NCBI GenBank assembly: GCA_900539625.1
Contig: UQCW01000004.1
Coordinates: 50,065 to 114,064 of the forward strand
Direction: 5' to 3'
DNA length: 64,000 nucleotides
From: an uncultured Prevotella sp.
Lineage (GTDB): Bacteria; Bacteroidota; Bacteroidia; Bacteroidales; Bacteroidaceae
Below are positions 7,887-16,289 of the stretch, piece by piece. Every line of letters starts with the position of its first letter. Positions within the stretch are counted from its first letter, which is position 1. The translations under genes and the position numbers were made by a program. The notes under the pieces were generated by a model, which did no database searches, was not told the origin of the DNA, and saw only the letters and a program-made list of their open reading frames with translations.

Positions 7887-9608
7887 ATGAAGAAGTTGAC
7901 ATTACTGCTGTTTGCCTTAGCATGTGCTATGACGACATGGGCCAAAGGTATCGACACATTGGCAGTTGATCTCATCTATAAGGAATTATTGGCCAATCCC
8001 AAAGTGACAAAAACACCCGTGCGATACACTGGCGGATGGAAACAAGGCATAAGAGGCTTTGCCTGGCAGCAAGGAGAAGGCCGAGGCTGGACGGTAGGCA
8101 CCCGTTTGGCACTGAGAAATGCGAAAAAAGCTGATTTCGACCGCTTCGCAAAGGTCTTCAAAGACTATAACCAATATACCCATGTCAGCATTCACGATAA
8201 TCGCTTTGACATGGGATTGGAACGTTGCAAGACGTTCTATGGTATGCACTGGGATGACGGTACGCTCTATTTCCTAAAGGCGAAAAAGCTTGGAAACGAG
8301 TTTTGCGTGCCTATCGACTGGATTAACCTTAGCTATTACAATGGAGGGGAATCGCATCCGGACTATTGGGGCAGCATCGATGCGCCGACCCGCAGATTGT
8401 TGGGCTTGAGCCATTTGTGGAGCAGCGTGAAGCGAAACTTTGTGTTTATGAATCGTGCGTCGGTCAATTGGGACAGCTTGTATGTGGCCATGATTCCGCA
8501 GATAAAGGCTACGACGACCGATGGCGAGGCCGTGCGCTTGCTGCAACGCATGGCGGCTACGCTCAATGACGGCCACACTTTTGTCTATAGCTACTATCCG
8601 CAGGATATGCGCTCCATGCCGTTTTCCACACGTTGGATTGACGGCAAGGTGTATGTTGACAAGGTGTATAGCTCCGCCTTTGCGAAGCAAGGTGTGCGCC
8701 GCGGACAGCAACTGGTGAGCATTGACGGCGAGGACGTCGAGGCTTATGCCAAGCGCGAAGTGATGCCTTATGTTTCGGCTTCGACCGAACAGTGGCGTCT
8801 ACACGAGACCTACGATGGCATGAACTTGACAAGTCGTTTCGTCACAAAGCCCATGACCGTGCAGTTGCGCGATGGCAAGAAGCTGTTGAGTGTGACCTAT
8901 GATTTCAAGGACGATGACTTTGACCTCTATGAAACCCAACAACCGAAGTTGCTGACGTATGATGCGATGGAGCATGGCATTGGCTATTTGAAAATATCAA
9001 ACTTCATGGACGGACGTTTGGTTCAGGAGTTCAATAGGGTTTACCCTGAAATTTTGGAAACGCGTGCGCTCATCATCGACATTCGCAATAATCCTGGTGG
9101 GAACTCCACCAACGGCGACTATATTGCCAAACACTTTTTTGCCGACACGCTTTTGACAGGTGCTTGGGAAAGCCGCCTATACATTCCGGCCTATGCCTCA
9201 TGGAACTATCCGGAGAAGATCTATCGCAATGAGGGCACCACGTGGAGGCATAGCGAGCGAGATACGTTCCAGCTCTATCTCAAGCCTGTGGTGCTACTGG
9301 TCGACCGTGGCACATTCTCAGCAGCCGAAGATTTCATCTCCGTGATGCGTGCTACGGGTCATGTCACCCTGGTGGGCGAAAAGACTGGCGGCAGCACGGG
9401 AAATGGCGTAAGGGTTTCGATTATCCCGGGCGTTTGCGAAGCAAATATCTGCTCCAAACATGACTTTGCGGCCGACGGCTCAGACTTCGTGGGCTATGGC
9501 TTTACGCCTGACATTCCCGTCGCAGAAACCCGCAACAGCTACTTCAAGGCCAAACGTGACAATGCATTGACAAAAGCCCTGCAATGGCTGAACAAAGGTA
9601 AGTTCTAA
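7887..9608 (+). CDS. S41 family (tail-specific type) protease, exported
   Basis: The ATG at 7887 gives MKKLTLLLFALACAMTTWA, a clean signal peptide, and a 573-residue product. Earlier in-frame starts (7857 GTG, 7875, 7881) only add Lys/Met residues. An N-terminal helical region is followed by a PDZ-like segment (~230-330) and a C-terminal S41 domain: IGYLKISNF, ALIIDIRNNPGG, the nucleophile region GTFSAAEDF, and VGEKTGGSTGNG with the general-base Lys. Enzymes of this family degrade or process proteins in the periplasm or outside the cell. The gene is monocistronic, with a hairpin terminator after it. Confidence 0.9.
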   Translation: MKKLTLLLFALACAMTTWAKGIDTLAVDLIYKELLANPKVTKTPVRYTGGWKQGIRGFAWQQGEGRGWTVGTRLALRNAKKADFDRFAKVFKDYNQYTHVSIHDNRFDMGLERCKTFYGMHWDDGTLYFLKAKKLGNEFCVPIDWINLSYYNGGESHPDYWGSIDAPTRRLLGLSHLWSSVKRNFVFMNRASVNWDSLYVAMIPQIKATTTDGEAVRLLQRMAATLNDGHTFVYSYYPQDMRSMPFSTRWIDGKVYVDKVYSSAFAKQGVRRGQQLVSIDGEDVEAYAKREVMPYVSASTEQWRLHETYDGMNLTSRFVTKPMTVQLRDGKKLLSVTYDFKDDDFDLYETQQPKLLTYDAMEHGIGYLKISNFMDGRLVQEFNRVYPEILETRALIIDIRNNPGGNSTNGDYIAKHFFADTLLTGAWESRLYIPAYASWNYPEKIYRNEGTTWRHSERDTFQLYLKPVVLLVDRGTFSAAEDFISVMRATGHVTLVGEKTGGSTGNGVRVSIIPGVCEANICSKHDFAADGSDFVGYGFTPDIPVAETRNSYFKAKRDNALTKALQWLNKGKF

Positions 9609-9675
9609 CCACATGCGGCAAGGCGATACCCCATCATCTGTCCATTCACATGGCAGCGCAGCCTGAATGAACAGC

Positions 9676-9718
9676 AAAATCACACGTTCTCCACCTTGGT
9701 GGGGAACGTGTGATTTTT
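9676..9718 (+). terminator. Terminator after the S41 protease gene
   Basis: A long stem (AAAATCACACGTTC at 9676-9689 with GAACGTGTGATTTTT at 9704-9718), further paired inside by CCACC/GGTGG, ends in five T residues. Confidence 0.85.
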
Positions 9719-9909
9719 GGTGGCCATTAACGTTAAAAGACCGCGCGAAGCGCAAATATCCACGTACGAAGCACGCCAGAAGCCCCCTAAAGTGCACAAG
9801 TCAAACATAGCATAAACTATTCCTGGAACATCACCGAACAGACGACATGTTCAGACGAAAATCACGCGTCAACCCGCCGCAAGGAAAGGAAAAATGTCAC
9901 ATATCTTTC

Positions 9910-9946
9910 GAATTATTGCCGGTAAAACTTATTTAAGCAATAATTT
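9910..9946. repeat. Short palindromic repeat shared with 56330-56365
   Basis: AATTATTGC...GCAATAATT encloses CCGGTAAAACTTATTTAAGC. Nearly the same sequence (CCGGTAAAACTTTTTTAAGC) appears at 56340-56359 beside the conjugative-element fragment. It looks like a solo end of an insertion sequence. The rest of 9719-10058 shows no gene. Confidence 0.5.
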
Positions 9947-10058
9947 GAAATATATTTATCGTAATGCAGACGCGCCACCTTGATTGATGGGTATGACGGG
10001 CATCGTGGTTGAAGGAAAAGTTTGGTGGGTTCGCCCGAGAATGCGTTGCAGGCATAAA

Positions 10059-10109
10059 GCACACCTCGGCAGAGCTTCAACTTTGTTTGAATGCTTTGCC
10101 GAGGTGCGT
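10059..10109 (-). terminator. Imperfect palindrome, probable terminator of the minus-strand gene
   Basis: Arms of ~22 bp (10059-10080 and 10087-10109) share CACCTCGGCA / TGCCGAGGTG. It lies ~125 bp past the end of the minus-strand gene at 10233. The T run on that strand is weak, so it could equally be a structural repeat. Confidence 0.5.
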
Positions 10110-10232
10110 TTGGCTGTTTTATGTTGATTTGGTGGTGTGTGTCGCTTGATGGTTGGGCTGACAATGGGAGAGGCGGGGAGATGATTCGGCGTGGGCAGAC
10201 ATGCTGGGCGTTGGGGCGTTTTTCGAGCTTGG

Positions 10233-10721
10233 TCACAACTGCGATTTGGCGGCGTGCCACGCTTTCTGCCAGTCTGTGTCCAGCGAGAAGGGCGTGAGCT
10301 CGCTTCCTTCTTTGATGTACGATTGCGTTGTTTCGGTGTCGGGGTCGTTGAAGAGGGGGTTTGATAAAGACGCGTCCATAAAGAGATAGATCTTTTTTCT
10401 GCGTTCCTCATCGGAGAGTTTGTGGTCTTTCAGGATTTGCGTGAAAAAGAGGAAGATGAATTCAGACAGATAGTATGCCTGCGTGTTGAGAAATTCTTCT
10501 TTGACTTCCTTGCTGTTTTCAAAGGCTTTCTTTTTCAGGTAGACCAACGCCGTGCTTTTGAATTGTGCGATTTTCACCTGCGTGAAGCTCTTCGACGGCG
10601 AATTCACCGTTTTTGTTGCGTTCTCAAGAACCATGTTGTACACCTCTTGTGCTTTCAACGTGTTGGGCGCCAAGAGTAGGGCAAGGAGCGAGCTATAGAA
10701 TAGAGGTCTGGTCTTTTTCAT
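10233..10721 (-). CDS. Exported protein of unknown function
   Basis: The 162-residue product has a signal peptide (MKKTRPLFYSSLLALLLAPN..KAQE). The mature part is mostly helical and charged, with no motif I recognise. A mid-protein segment, YYLSEFIFLFFTQILKD, is hydrophobic but reads more like a buried helix than a membrane span. It ends in an Ala-Lys-Ser tail. The gene points the same way as the ABC ATPase and ruvC but is separated from them by a 93-bp MITE-like element, so it probably has its own transcript. Function unknown. Confidence 0.75.
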   Translation of the reverse strand: MKKTRPLFYSSLLALLLAPNTLKAQEVYNMVLENATKTVNSPSKSFTQVKIAQFKSTALVYLKKKAFENSKEVKEEFLNTQAYYLSEFIFLFFTQILKDHKLSDEERRKKIYLFMDASLSNPLFNDPDTETTQSYIKEGSELTPFSLDTDWQKAWHAAKSQL

Positions 10722-10775
10722 TTTCTAAGTTATGGTGAGTCTGGCCGGGGGGGCCAGATGGTTTTTTGTGTGTTG

Positions 10776-10868
10776 AGTGGGTGTTCAAAATTGGTTTATA
10801 GTATCCATGCAGGGGGAACCCTGTCTGATATTGCCTTGTTGATATAAAACTAATTTTGAACACTTACT
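10776..10868. mobile_element. MITE-like element, copy 1 (93 bp)
   Basis: Left end AGTGGGTGTTCAAAATTGG (from 10776), right end CTAATTTTGAACACTTACT (to 10868); the arms match over ~25 bp. No coding capacity. The right end overlaps the 3' end of the ABC ATPase gene: that gene's TAA (10864-10866) lies within the terminal AGTAAGTG, so the element supplies its stop codon. Confidence 0.75.
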
Positions 10869-12330
10869 TATCGGGGGGAGAGATTCTGAGATGATGGTCG
10901 ATGCAGGCGGGGAGTTCCTCCGTGTGGTGCGTGACCATGATCAGCGTTCTTCTGGGGTTGGCCGCCATGTAGCGGTCTGTTATTTCTTTGGCTTTTTCAC
11001 ACCAGTGGCGGTCAAGGCCGTGGAATGGTTCGTCGAGTATCAGCAGTTGGGGGCTTTTGACGAATGCTCGTATCAGCAACACCAGTCGCTGCTCGCCATG
11101 CGAGAGTTCCAAATAGCACTTCTCTGCGAGATGTGGCACGCCGAATGTTGCGAGCCATTGTTGGCAGATGATGATTTCTGCGTTTGAGGGCGTTCGGTAT
11201 ATCCCGATGGTGTCGTGGAGACCGCTTGCCAGAATGTGGATTACGGACAAATGTTTTTTATAGGTTGAGAAGATCTCGGGAGAGACGTATCCGATTTTTC
11301 TCTTTATGTCCCAAATGCTTTCGCCGCTTCCTCTCTTTCTCCCGAAGAGTCTGACGGGGAGGGCGTAGGCGATGGGGTTGTCGGCCAGCATGAGGGAGAG
11401 TAGGGTGGTCTTTCCTGCGCCGTTGGGACCTGTGACGGCCCAATGTTCTCCGCTTTTGATGTTGCAGGAGAAGTTTTTGAACACGGTGCGCGTTCCATAG
11501 GAGATGTTGATGTCGCTGAGACTGACGATTTCTTCTCCCGCTTCTGTTTCGGGGTAATCGCGTGTCGTTGGGGCGGGGATGGCTGCCGCTGGCTGCTCTG
11601 CTTCCTCGCTTTGTTTGCTTTCCTGTATCTCGGTTTCGCGCGTGCGTTCGCGCATCTGTTTGTCTTCAACGTGAATCACCCTGTTGATGAAGGTGGGGAT
11701 TTCCAATGGGCGGCAAACCACCAGGATGAGCGTAATGAACTGGGAGAGTTGCTGAAGCACTGCTGTGAGGACAGCACGGCTGTTGGGGTCTAAGCCGATG
11801 TAGGGGTTGTCGATCACCAATACTGAGGGGCAGGCTTGCAGGATGCGCATCAGCTGAAGGCGCCTCAGTTCGCCACTCGAAAGCTGGTTAACCTTTTTGT
11901 TGAGCAGAGGGGGGATGTTGAGCGCCTTTTCGATGTTGTCCATCGTTTGGGAGGAAAGGACACGGGGCGCTTCGGCTGCATCGCGGCGACTTTTCTCCAG
12001 TATTTCGCAAACGGTTGGGAACGTCATGTCGTCGCCGTGGTTCCAGCGCTGCTGATAGTAGGCGGGCGGGGTTGTTCCGTACACGTCGTTGAAGACGATG
12101 CTCCGAATGGCGCCTTTCCCGATATGCCGCTCCCCTGTCTGTCCGTCGGGGAGGACGGTTTTGATGGGGATGGCTCCCGTTATGAGCCCAGTCAGTAGGG
12201 ATTTGCCACCGCCGTTGGGGCCGCTGATGGCAACGGATTCGCCTGCCCGTAAAACGAAATTGACAGGGGATTGCAGCCGATGTGCCTCGTTTCTTGCAAT
12301 GCCGTTTTTTATTTCAAGGATTTTCTGCAT
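10864..12330 (-). CDS. Two-domain ABC ATPase (ModF/PhrA-like)
   Basis: The 488-residue protein has two fused nucleotide-binding domains and no membrane part. NBD1 has Walker A GPNGGGKSLL, signature LSSGELRRLQL and Walker B VLVIDNPYIGLD; NBD2 has GPNGAGKTTL, LSHGEQRLVLL and LLILDEPFHGLD. A charged, Glu/Ala/Pro-rich linker (~235-265) joins them. In NBD1 the catalytic Glu after Walker B is Asn (DNP instead of DEP), so this site may bind but not hydrolyse ATP. The architecture resembles ModF-type proteins of uncertain role. Its start overlaps the end of ruvC by 22 bp, which suggests translational coupling. The stop codon is supplied by a MITE-like end. Confidence 0.85.
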   Translation of the reverse strand: MQKILEIKNGIARNEAHRLQSPVNFVLRAGESVAISGPNGGGKSLLTGLITGAIPIKTVLPDGQTGERHIGKGAIRSIVFNDVYGTTPPAYYQQRWNHGDDMTFPTVCEILEKSRRDAAEAPRVLSSQTMDNIEKALNIPPLLNKKVNQLSSGELRRLQLMRILQACPSVLVIDNPYIGLDPNSRAVLTAVLQQLSQFITLILVVCRPLEIPTFINRVIHVEDKQMRERTRETEIQESKQSEEAEQPAAAIPAPTTRDYPETEAGEEIVSLSDINISYGTRTVFKNFSCNIKSGEHWAVTGPNGAGKTTLLSLMLADNPIAYALPVRLFGRKRGSGESIWDIKRKIGYVSPEIFSTYKKHLSVIHILASGLHDTIGIYRTPSNAEIIICQQWLATFGVPHLAEKCYLELSHGEQRLVLLIRAFVKSPQLLILDEPFHGLDRHWCEKAKEITDRYMAANPRRTLIMVTHHTEELPACIDHHLRISPPDK

Positions 12331-12938
12331 AGGGCTTCCATGAGTTTTTTTTGCGGCAGGGTCATTTTCCCTGTGTCGTTTTTTGCAGCGATGTTGTTCT
12401 TATAATCTCGCCACGACGCGTTCCTTCCTTTGACGTTTAGAGAATTTATGCTTTGCAGGAAATGGCAGTAGGCTGCTCCGAGCGCATCTGTGGCATCGAG
12501 GTAGGGCAGCATGTTTTCGTCTTTTATGCAGAAGACGCGCTTCAAAATCTGCGCCACTTGCTCCTTGCTTGCTCCGCCATTCCCGGTGATGGCCATTTTG
12601 ATTTTCAGCGGGGCGTATTCATGGATTGGGAGGCCTTTGCTGATGGCTGCGGCTATGGCCACGCCTTGTGCACGCCCCAGTTTCAACATGCTTTGCACGT
12701 TTTTGCCAAAGAAAGGCGCTTCTATGGCAAGTTCATCGGGCCTGAAGGACTCGATGATTTCGCTTACGCGCTCGTATATCCTGCCCAACTTCACATAGAC
12801 GTCCTTGCAATGGCGGAGGTCGATGACGCCCATGGCGAGCATTTTGGCTTTCGATCCGTTTGTTTCCAGCACGCCATAGCCCAGGACGTTTGTGCCAGGG
12901 TCAATTCCGAGGATGGTTCGTGTTTGTTGCAATGGCAT
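12309..12938 (-). CDS. ruvC: Crossover junction endodeoxyribonuclease RuvC
   Basis: The 209-residue protein resolves Holliday junctions together with RuvAB in recombinational repair. It shows the RuvC signature ILGIDPGTNVLGYGV with the first catalytic Asp, LAIEAPFFGKN with the catalytic Glu, and DATDALGAAYCH with the C-terminal Asp pair. It is slightly longer than E. coli RuvC (173 aa) because of a C-terminal extension. It is the first gene of a ruvC-ABC ATPase pair with overlapping reading frames. Confidence 0.95.
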   Translation of the reverse strand: MPLQQTRTILGIDPGTNVLGYGVLETNGSKAKMLAMGVIDLRHCKDVYVKLGRIYERVSEIIESFRPDELAIEAPFFGKNVQSMLKLGRAQGVAIAAAISKGLPIHEYAPLKIKMAITGNGGASKEQVAQILKRVFCIKDENMLPYLDATDALGAAYCHFLQSINSLNVKGRNASWRDYKNNIAAKNDTGKMTLPQKKLMEALCRKSLK

Positions 12939-13107
12939 GTCTTGTGTGTGAATGAGTTGGTGTTGAGATTGTTTTAATCTTCTTTGCGTCGGGGAGTCGC
13001 GCGGGGGAAGGCCTATTTGGGAATGCTGCCTTTTCGCTTGAAGGGGGCGGTTCTTGACGTGGCCCGCCCTTTATTGTTGGTCCGACACAGCAGAAGTGTG
13101 ATAAAGG

Positions 13108-13115
13108 CAAAAATA
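13108..13115 (-). promoter_or_regulatory. Possible -7 element for ruvC
   Basis: CAAAAATA on the plus strand reads TATTTTTG on the minus strand, fitting TAnnTTTG, about 170 bp before the ruvC start. It lies just outside MITE-like copy 2, so any -33 contact would fall in that element. Confidence 0.35.
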
Positions 13116-13131
13116 CAAAATATTTTCTGAT

Positions 13132-13310
13132 AAGTGGGTGTTCAGAATTAGTTTATATTGAATTGTCGTATTATTTTGTTCTTACAACTGTCTTGAAGAA
13201 GGAGCGTAGCGGGCTACGTGACTGATGAAAGACAGTTGTAGGGGCAAAAGAATGCGGCAAGGCAATATTAAACTGGCTTATCCCTATAAACTAATTTTGA
13301 ACACCTACTT
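13132..13310. mobile_element. MITE-like element, copy 2 (179 bp) with hairpin core
   Basis: The terminal inverted repeats are 26 bp with 24 matches: left AAGTGGGTGTTCAGAATTAG (from 13132), right CTAATTTTGAACACCTACTT (to 13310). The interior carries a long hairpin, ACAACTGTCTT...AAGACAGTTGT, with an apical GTAGCGGGCTAC stem (core 13190-13233). A further degenerate end, AAGTGGGTGTCGAAAAAG, starts at 13311, directly abutting. No coding capacity. Confidence 0.8.
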
Positions 13311-13398
13311 AAGTGGGTGTCGAAAAAGTTTTTATGTAAAATAATGGGAAACGTGTGGAATTTACCCTTCTGGCGACAACTATTTGGGAAAATAATTA

Positions 13399-13406
13399 TA
13401 CATTTG
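13399..13406 (+). promoter_or_regulatory. -7 element for the DUF1573 gene
   Basis: TACATTTG matches TAnnTTTG and lies 40 bp before the DUF1573 start, implying a short leader. The upstream TTTG at 13383 is only 12 bp away, closer than the usual 19-21. Confidence 0.55.
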
Positions 13407-13446
13407 CATTTTAAATACCTTTGATTTTAGAATCATCTGAGATAAT

Positions 13447-13827
13447 ATGAAAAAGATACTTTTAACGGTTGCGCTGCTTGCAGCTTTTGTTGTTAATGCC
13501 AGCGCACAAGCGGTCATCAAGTATGACAAGAGTTCTCATGACTTTGGTAAGTTTGATGAAGAGAAAAAGCAGACGGTGGTGTTCGCTTTTACAAACACGG
13601 GAGATGAGCCGCTGGTTATTCAGCAGGTGATGACAACGTGTGGATGCACCGTTGCTGACTATACGAAAACGCCGATACCGGCTGGAAAGAAAGGCCAAAT
13701 CAAGGTTACGTACAACGGCAAGGGGAAGCCGAAAGGCTTTTTCCGGAAAGTGATCACGGTGCGCTCAAATGCAACTAATGCCATGACGCGCATTTATATA
13801 TCTGGCGACATGCTGGTGAAAGAGTGA
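13447..13827 (+). CDS. DUF1573 domain protein, exported
   Basis: The 126-residue protein has a signal peptide (MKKILLTVALLAAFVVNASA) and a single DUF1573 domain, an immunoglobulin-like beta sandwich common in Bacteroidetes. Diagnostic stretches are DFGKFDEEKKQTVVFAFTNTG, cut here to DFGKFDEEK and FAFTNTGDEPL, then VMTTCGCTVADY with the typical CGC turn, and the late GFFRKVITVRSNA. Molecular role is unknown; the fold suggests binding or structural work in the periplasm. It has its own promoter and precedes the mannose-1-phosphate guanylyltransferase gene by 69 bp. Confidence 0.9.
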   Translation: MKKILLTVALLAAFVVNASAQAVIKYDKSSHDFGKFDEEKKQTVVFAFTNTGDEPLVIQQVMTTCGCTVADYTKTPIPAGKKGQIKVTYNGKGKPKGFFRKVITVRSNATNAMTRIYISGDMLVKE

Positions 13828-13896
13828 CATAGAATTGTTCTCATCTTCCCTCCTTAATTGATGGTTCCATGAACGCGAATAAACATACGACACAAT

Positions 13897-14952
13897 ATGA
13901 GCAAAAATAATCACCTTGTTATCATGGCAGGCGGCATCGGTAGCCGTTTTTGGCCACTCAGCAGTGAAAATAAGCCCAAGCAATTTCTTGACGTTTTGGG
14001 AGTTGGGAAAACATTGTTGCAACTGACGTTGGAGCGGTTTTCTTCCATTGTGCCAAAAGAAAATGTTTGGATTGTTACCTCCAAGGAATATAAGGACCTG
14101 GTGCTTGAGCAATTGCCAGACATCGAGAGGGGCCATGTTTTGCTGGAGCCGTGTCGCAGAAACACAGCTGCGTGCATCTGCTATGCAAGTTGGAGAATCA
14201 AGTCGATCAACGCTCATGCAAATATTATCGTTGCGCCCAGCGACCACATCATTGCTGATTTGGAGAAGTTTCACTATGCCATTGAAGAATCGCTACTCTT
14301 TGCTGCGGAGACCGATGCCATTGTGACTTTGGGTATTCATCCAACGCATCCAGAAACAGGGTATGGATACATACAGGCTGATTTGAGTTATTCGTCTTCA
14401 AGGAACTCGAACATCTTCAGGGTGGATTCTTTCACGGAGAAACCAAGTCTTGAGGTGGCAGAGGGGTATTTGAAGAAAAAGAATTACCTTTGGAACTCTG
14501 GCATTTTCATCTGGAACGTCAGTACCATCGTAAATGCTTTCCGAGTGTATCAGCCGGAAATGTGCAAGAAGTTTGAATCCGTTATGCCTTATTTCGGAAC
14601 GGAGCGCGAACAGGAGCACATTGATTGTATTTATCCTCAGTGTGAAAACATTTCTGTTGACTATGCCATTCTTGAGAGGGCAGAGGAGGTTTTTGTTTTC
14701 CCCGCAACGTTCGGATGGAGCGATCTCGGAACTTGGGGGTCTTTGCGAACGCAGATCGGTCAGGACCAATATGGAAATGCCGCTATCGGCAGCAATATTG
14801 AACTGCACGAGACGTTCAATTCAATCATCCATACGAGCAAGCTGAAGAAGGTGGTTGTTCAGGGATTGGACGGATATATCGTCGTGGAGAATGACGACAC
14901 GCTGCTTATTTGCAAACTCTCGGAGGAACAACGTATAAAGTTATTCCATTAA
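13897..14952 (+). CDS. Mannose-1-phosphate guanylyltransferase
   Basis: The 351-residue protein transfers GMP from GTP to mannose 1-phosphate, making GDP-mannose for polysaccharides and GDP-fucose. The nucleotidyltransferase motif VIMAGGIGSRFWPLS and the PKQFL segment are at the N-terminus, then EPCRRNTAACI, IVAPSDHII, the FTEKP segment and WNSGIFIW. It lacks the C-terminal isomerase domain of bifunctional ManC, as is usual in Bacteroidetes. It may feed the export system whose SLBB protein lies at the window start. Its TAA stop (14950-14952) is formed by the end of a MITE-like element. Confidence 0.93.
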   Translation: MSKNNHLVIMAGGIGSRFWPLSSENKPKQFLDVLGVGKTLLQLTLERFSSIVPKENVWIVTSKEYKDLVLEQLPDIERGHVLLEPCRRNTAACICYASWRIKSINAHANIIVAPSDHIIADLEKFHYAIEESLLFAAETDAIVTLGIHPTHPETGYGYIQADLSYSSSRNSNIFRVDSFTEKPSLEVAEGYLKKKNYLWNSGIFIWNVSTIVNAFRVYQPEMCKKFESVMPYFGTEREQEHIDCIYPQCENISVDYAILERAEEVFVFPATFGWSDLGTWGSLRTQIGQDQYGNAAIGSNIELHETFNSIIHTSKLKKVVVQGLDGYIVVENDDTLLICKLSEEQRIKLFH

Positions 14953-15112
14953 GTAGGTGCTCAAGATTGGTTTGTAATGTCATGGCGGAATATCTCGAAT
15001 TTTATTGCAGGGCAGTTCCGCAACCAAGTTGCAAAAATTCGATTAATTCGAACCTGCCGGCGACGGCGCCCTCTATCAATCTTGATTCTTCCTGGATTTT
15101 GAACACCCTACC
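14950..15112. mobile_element. MITE-like element, copy 3
   Basis: Left end TAAGTAGGTGCTCAAGATTG (from 14950), right end GGATTTTGAACACCCTACC (15094-15112). The right end is the reverse complement of GGTAGGGTGTTCAAAATCC, matching 18 of 19 bases of the insertion-sequence end at 62975. The interior has paired segments (CGAATTTT..., AAAATTCG) and no ORF. It occupies most of the gap between the guanylyltransferase gene and mutY and begins with the former's stop codon. Confidence 0.7.
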
Positions 15113-15159
15113 CCTCAGACGAGTTATATCATGCCGTATTTTTTAGAACAACTCTAAAA

Positions 15160-16197
15160 ATGGATTTTACAAGTGAAATCATAAAATGGTATGAGGCAAA
15201 CCAACGCCAATTGCCGTGGAGAGAAACGGCAGATCCTTATTTGATATGGATTTCTGAAATCATTCTGCAGCAAACGCAGGTCAAACAGGGGCTGTCTTAT
15301 TATTTGAGGTTTGTTGAGCGCTTTCCTAATGTCAGGTCGCTCGCTGATGCTTCAACCGATGAGGTCTTGCAATATTGGCAGGGGCTTGGCTATTATAGCC
15401 GAGCGAGAAATCTGCATCAGGCTGCGCAGTTGGTCATGCAGAATGGCGGAGCCTTCCCGACCGACTATAAAGGCGTGAGAGCGCTGAAGGGGGTTGGCGA
15501 CTATACGGCGGCGGCCATCTGCTCTTTTGCCTATAAGCAGCCCTGTGCCGTGGTTGACGGAAACGTTTATCGCGTGCTTTCAAGATTCTTTGGCGTGGAA
15601 ACGCCCATTGATTCGACGAAGGGGAAAAGGGAGTTTTCGGAACTGGCAATGGAGGTGCTTGACAAGAAGCATCCGGATGTTTACAACCAAGCCATTATGG
15701 ATTTTGGGGCGAAACATTGCTCGCCCAGCCGACCATTGTGTGAAACATGTCCGCTCTCTGGCGGCTGCATCGCTCTCTCGACAGGCAGGGTTTCGGTCTT
15801 GCCTGTCAAATCCAAGAAGACGAAACAGGAAATCCGACATCTTGTGTATGTCATTATTAGGTGTGGAAATGTGGTTTATATTCGGCAACGCCCGCCTGGC
15901 GACATTTGGGCTGGATTGTATGAACCCGTCCTGCTTGAATTTAATGGCGAAGCGAGCGATAGGGAAGTGGTTGAAAATGTCGGCAAGCTCGTTGGCGGCA
16001 GCTTGAAAAGCATGAGGTGTGTCAAAAAGCAAATGAAGCATGTGTTGACCCACCGCGTGCTGATGGTTGATGCTTATGAGGCTGATGTTGAAGCTCCCGT
16101 TTCGATAGATGGATATATATACGTGGAAAACAAAGAATTATGTAACTATCCTGTATCGCGATTGGTGGAGAAAATTTTTGAATGCGCTTGCGGATGA
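15160..16197 (+). CDS. mutY: A/G-specific adenine glycosylase
   Basis: The 345-residue base-excision repair enzyme removes adenine mispaired with 8-oxoguanine. It has LPWRETADPYLIWISEIILQ with the catalytic-Glu region, the helix-hairpin-helix LKGVGDYTAAAICSFA followed by the catalytic Asp in AVVDGNVYRVLSRFF, and an iron-sulfur cluster loop C-x6-C-x2-C-x5-C (HCSPSRPLCETCPLSGGC). A C-terminal NUDIX-like domain (~225-345) fits the 8-oxoG recognition part. Length is normal. Confidence 0.95.
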   Translation: MDFTSEIIKWYEANQRQLPWRETADPYLIWISEIILQQTQVKQGLSYYLRFVERFPNVRSLADASTDEVLQYWQGLGYYSRARNLHQAAQLVMQNGGAFPTDYKGVRALKGVGDYTAAAICSFAYKQPCAVVDGNVYRVLSRFFGVETPIDSTKGKREFSELAMEVLDKKHPDVYNQAIMDFGAKHCSPSRPLCETCPLSGGCIALSTGRVSVLPVKSKKTKQEIRHLVYVIIRCGNVVYIRQRPPGDIWAGLYEPVLLEFNGEASDREVVENVGKLVGGSLKSMRCVKKQMKHVLTHRVLMVDAYEADVEAPVSIDGYIYVENKELCNYPVSRLVEKIFECACG

Positions 16198-16289
16198 TTC
16201 GTTCTTTTCTCGAGCATCACTGGCGCTGTTAATTCAGTTGACCACGACAGGATTTTAGAATACTCACATTGATAAATCAAGAAACAACA

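Noticed and set aside
12901..13110. 69-codon minus-strand ORF upstream of ruvC
   Set aside because: Pro/Ser/Thr-rich, no motif, overlaps the ruvC N-terminus out of frame and sits in its leader.
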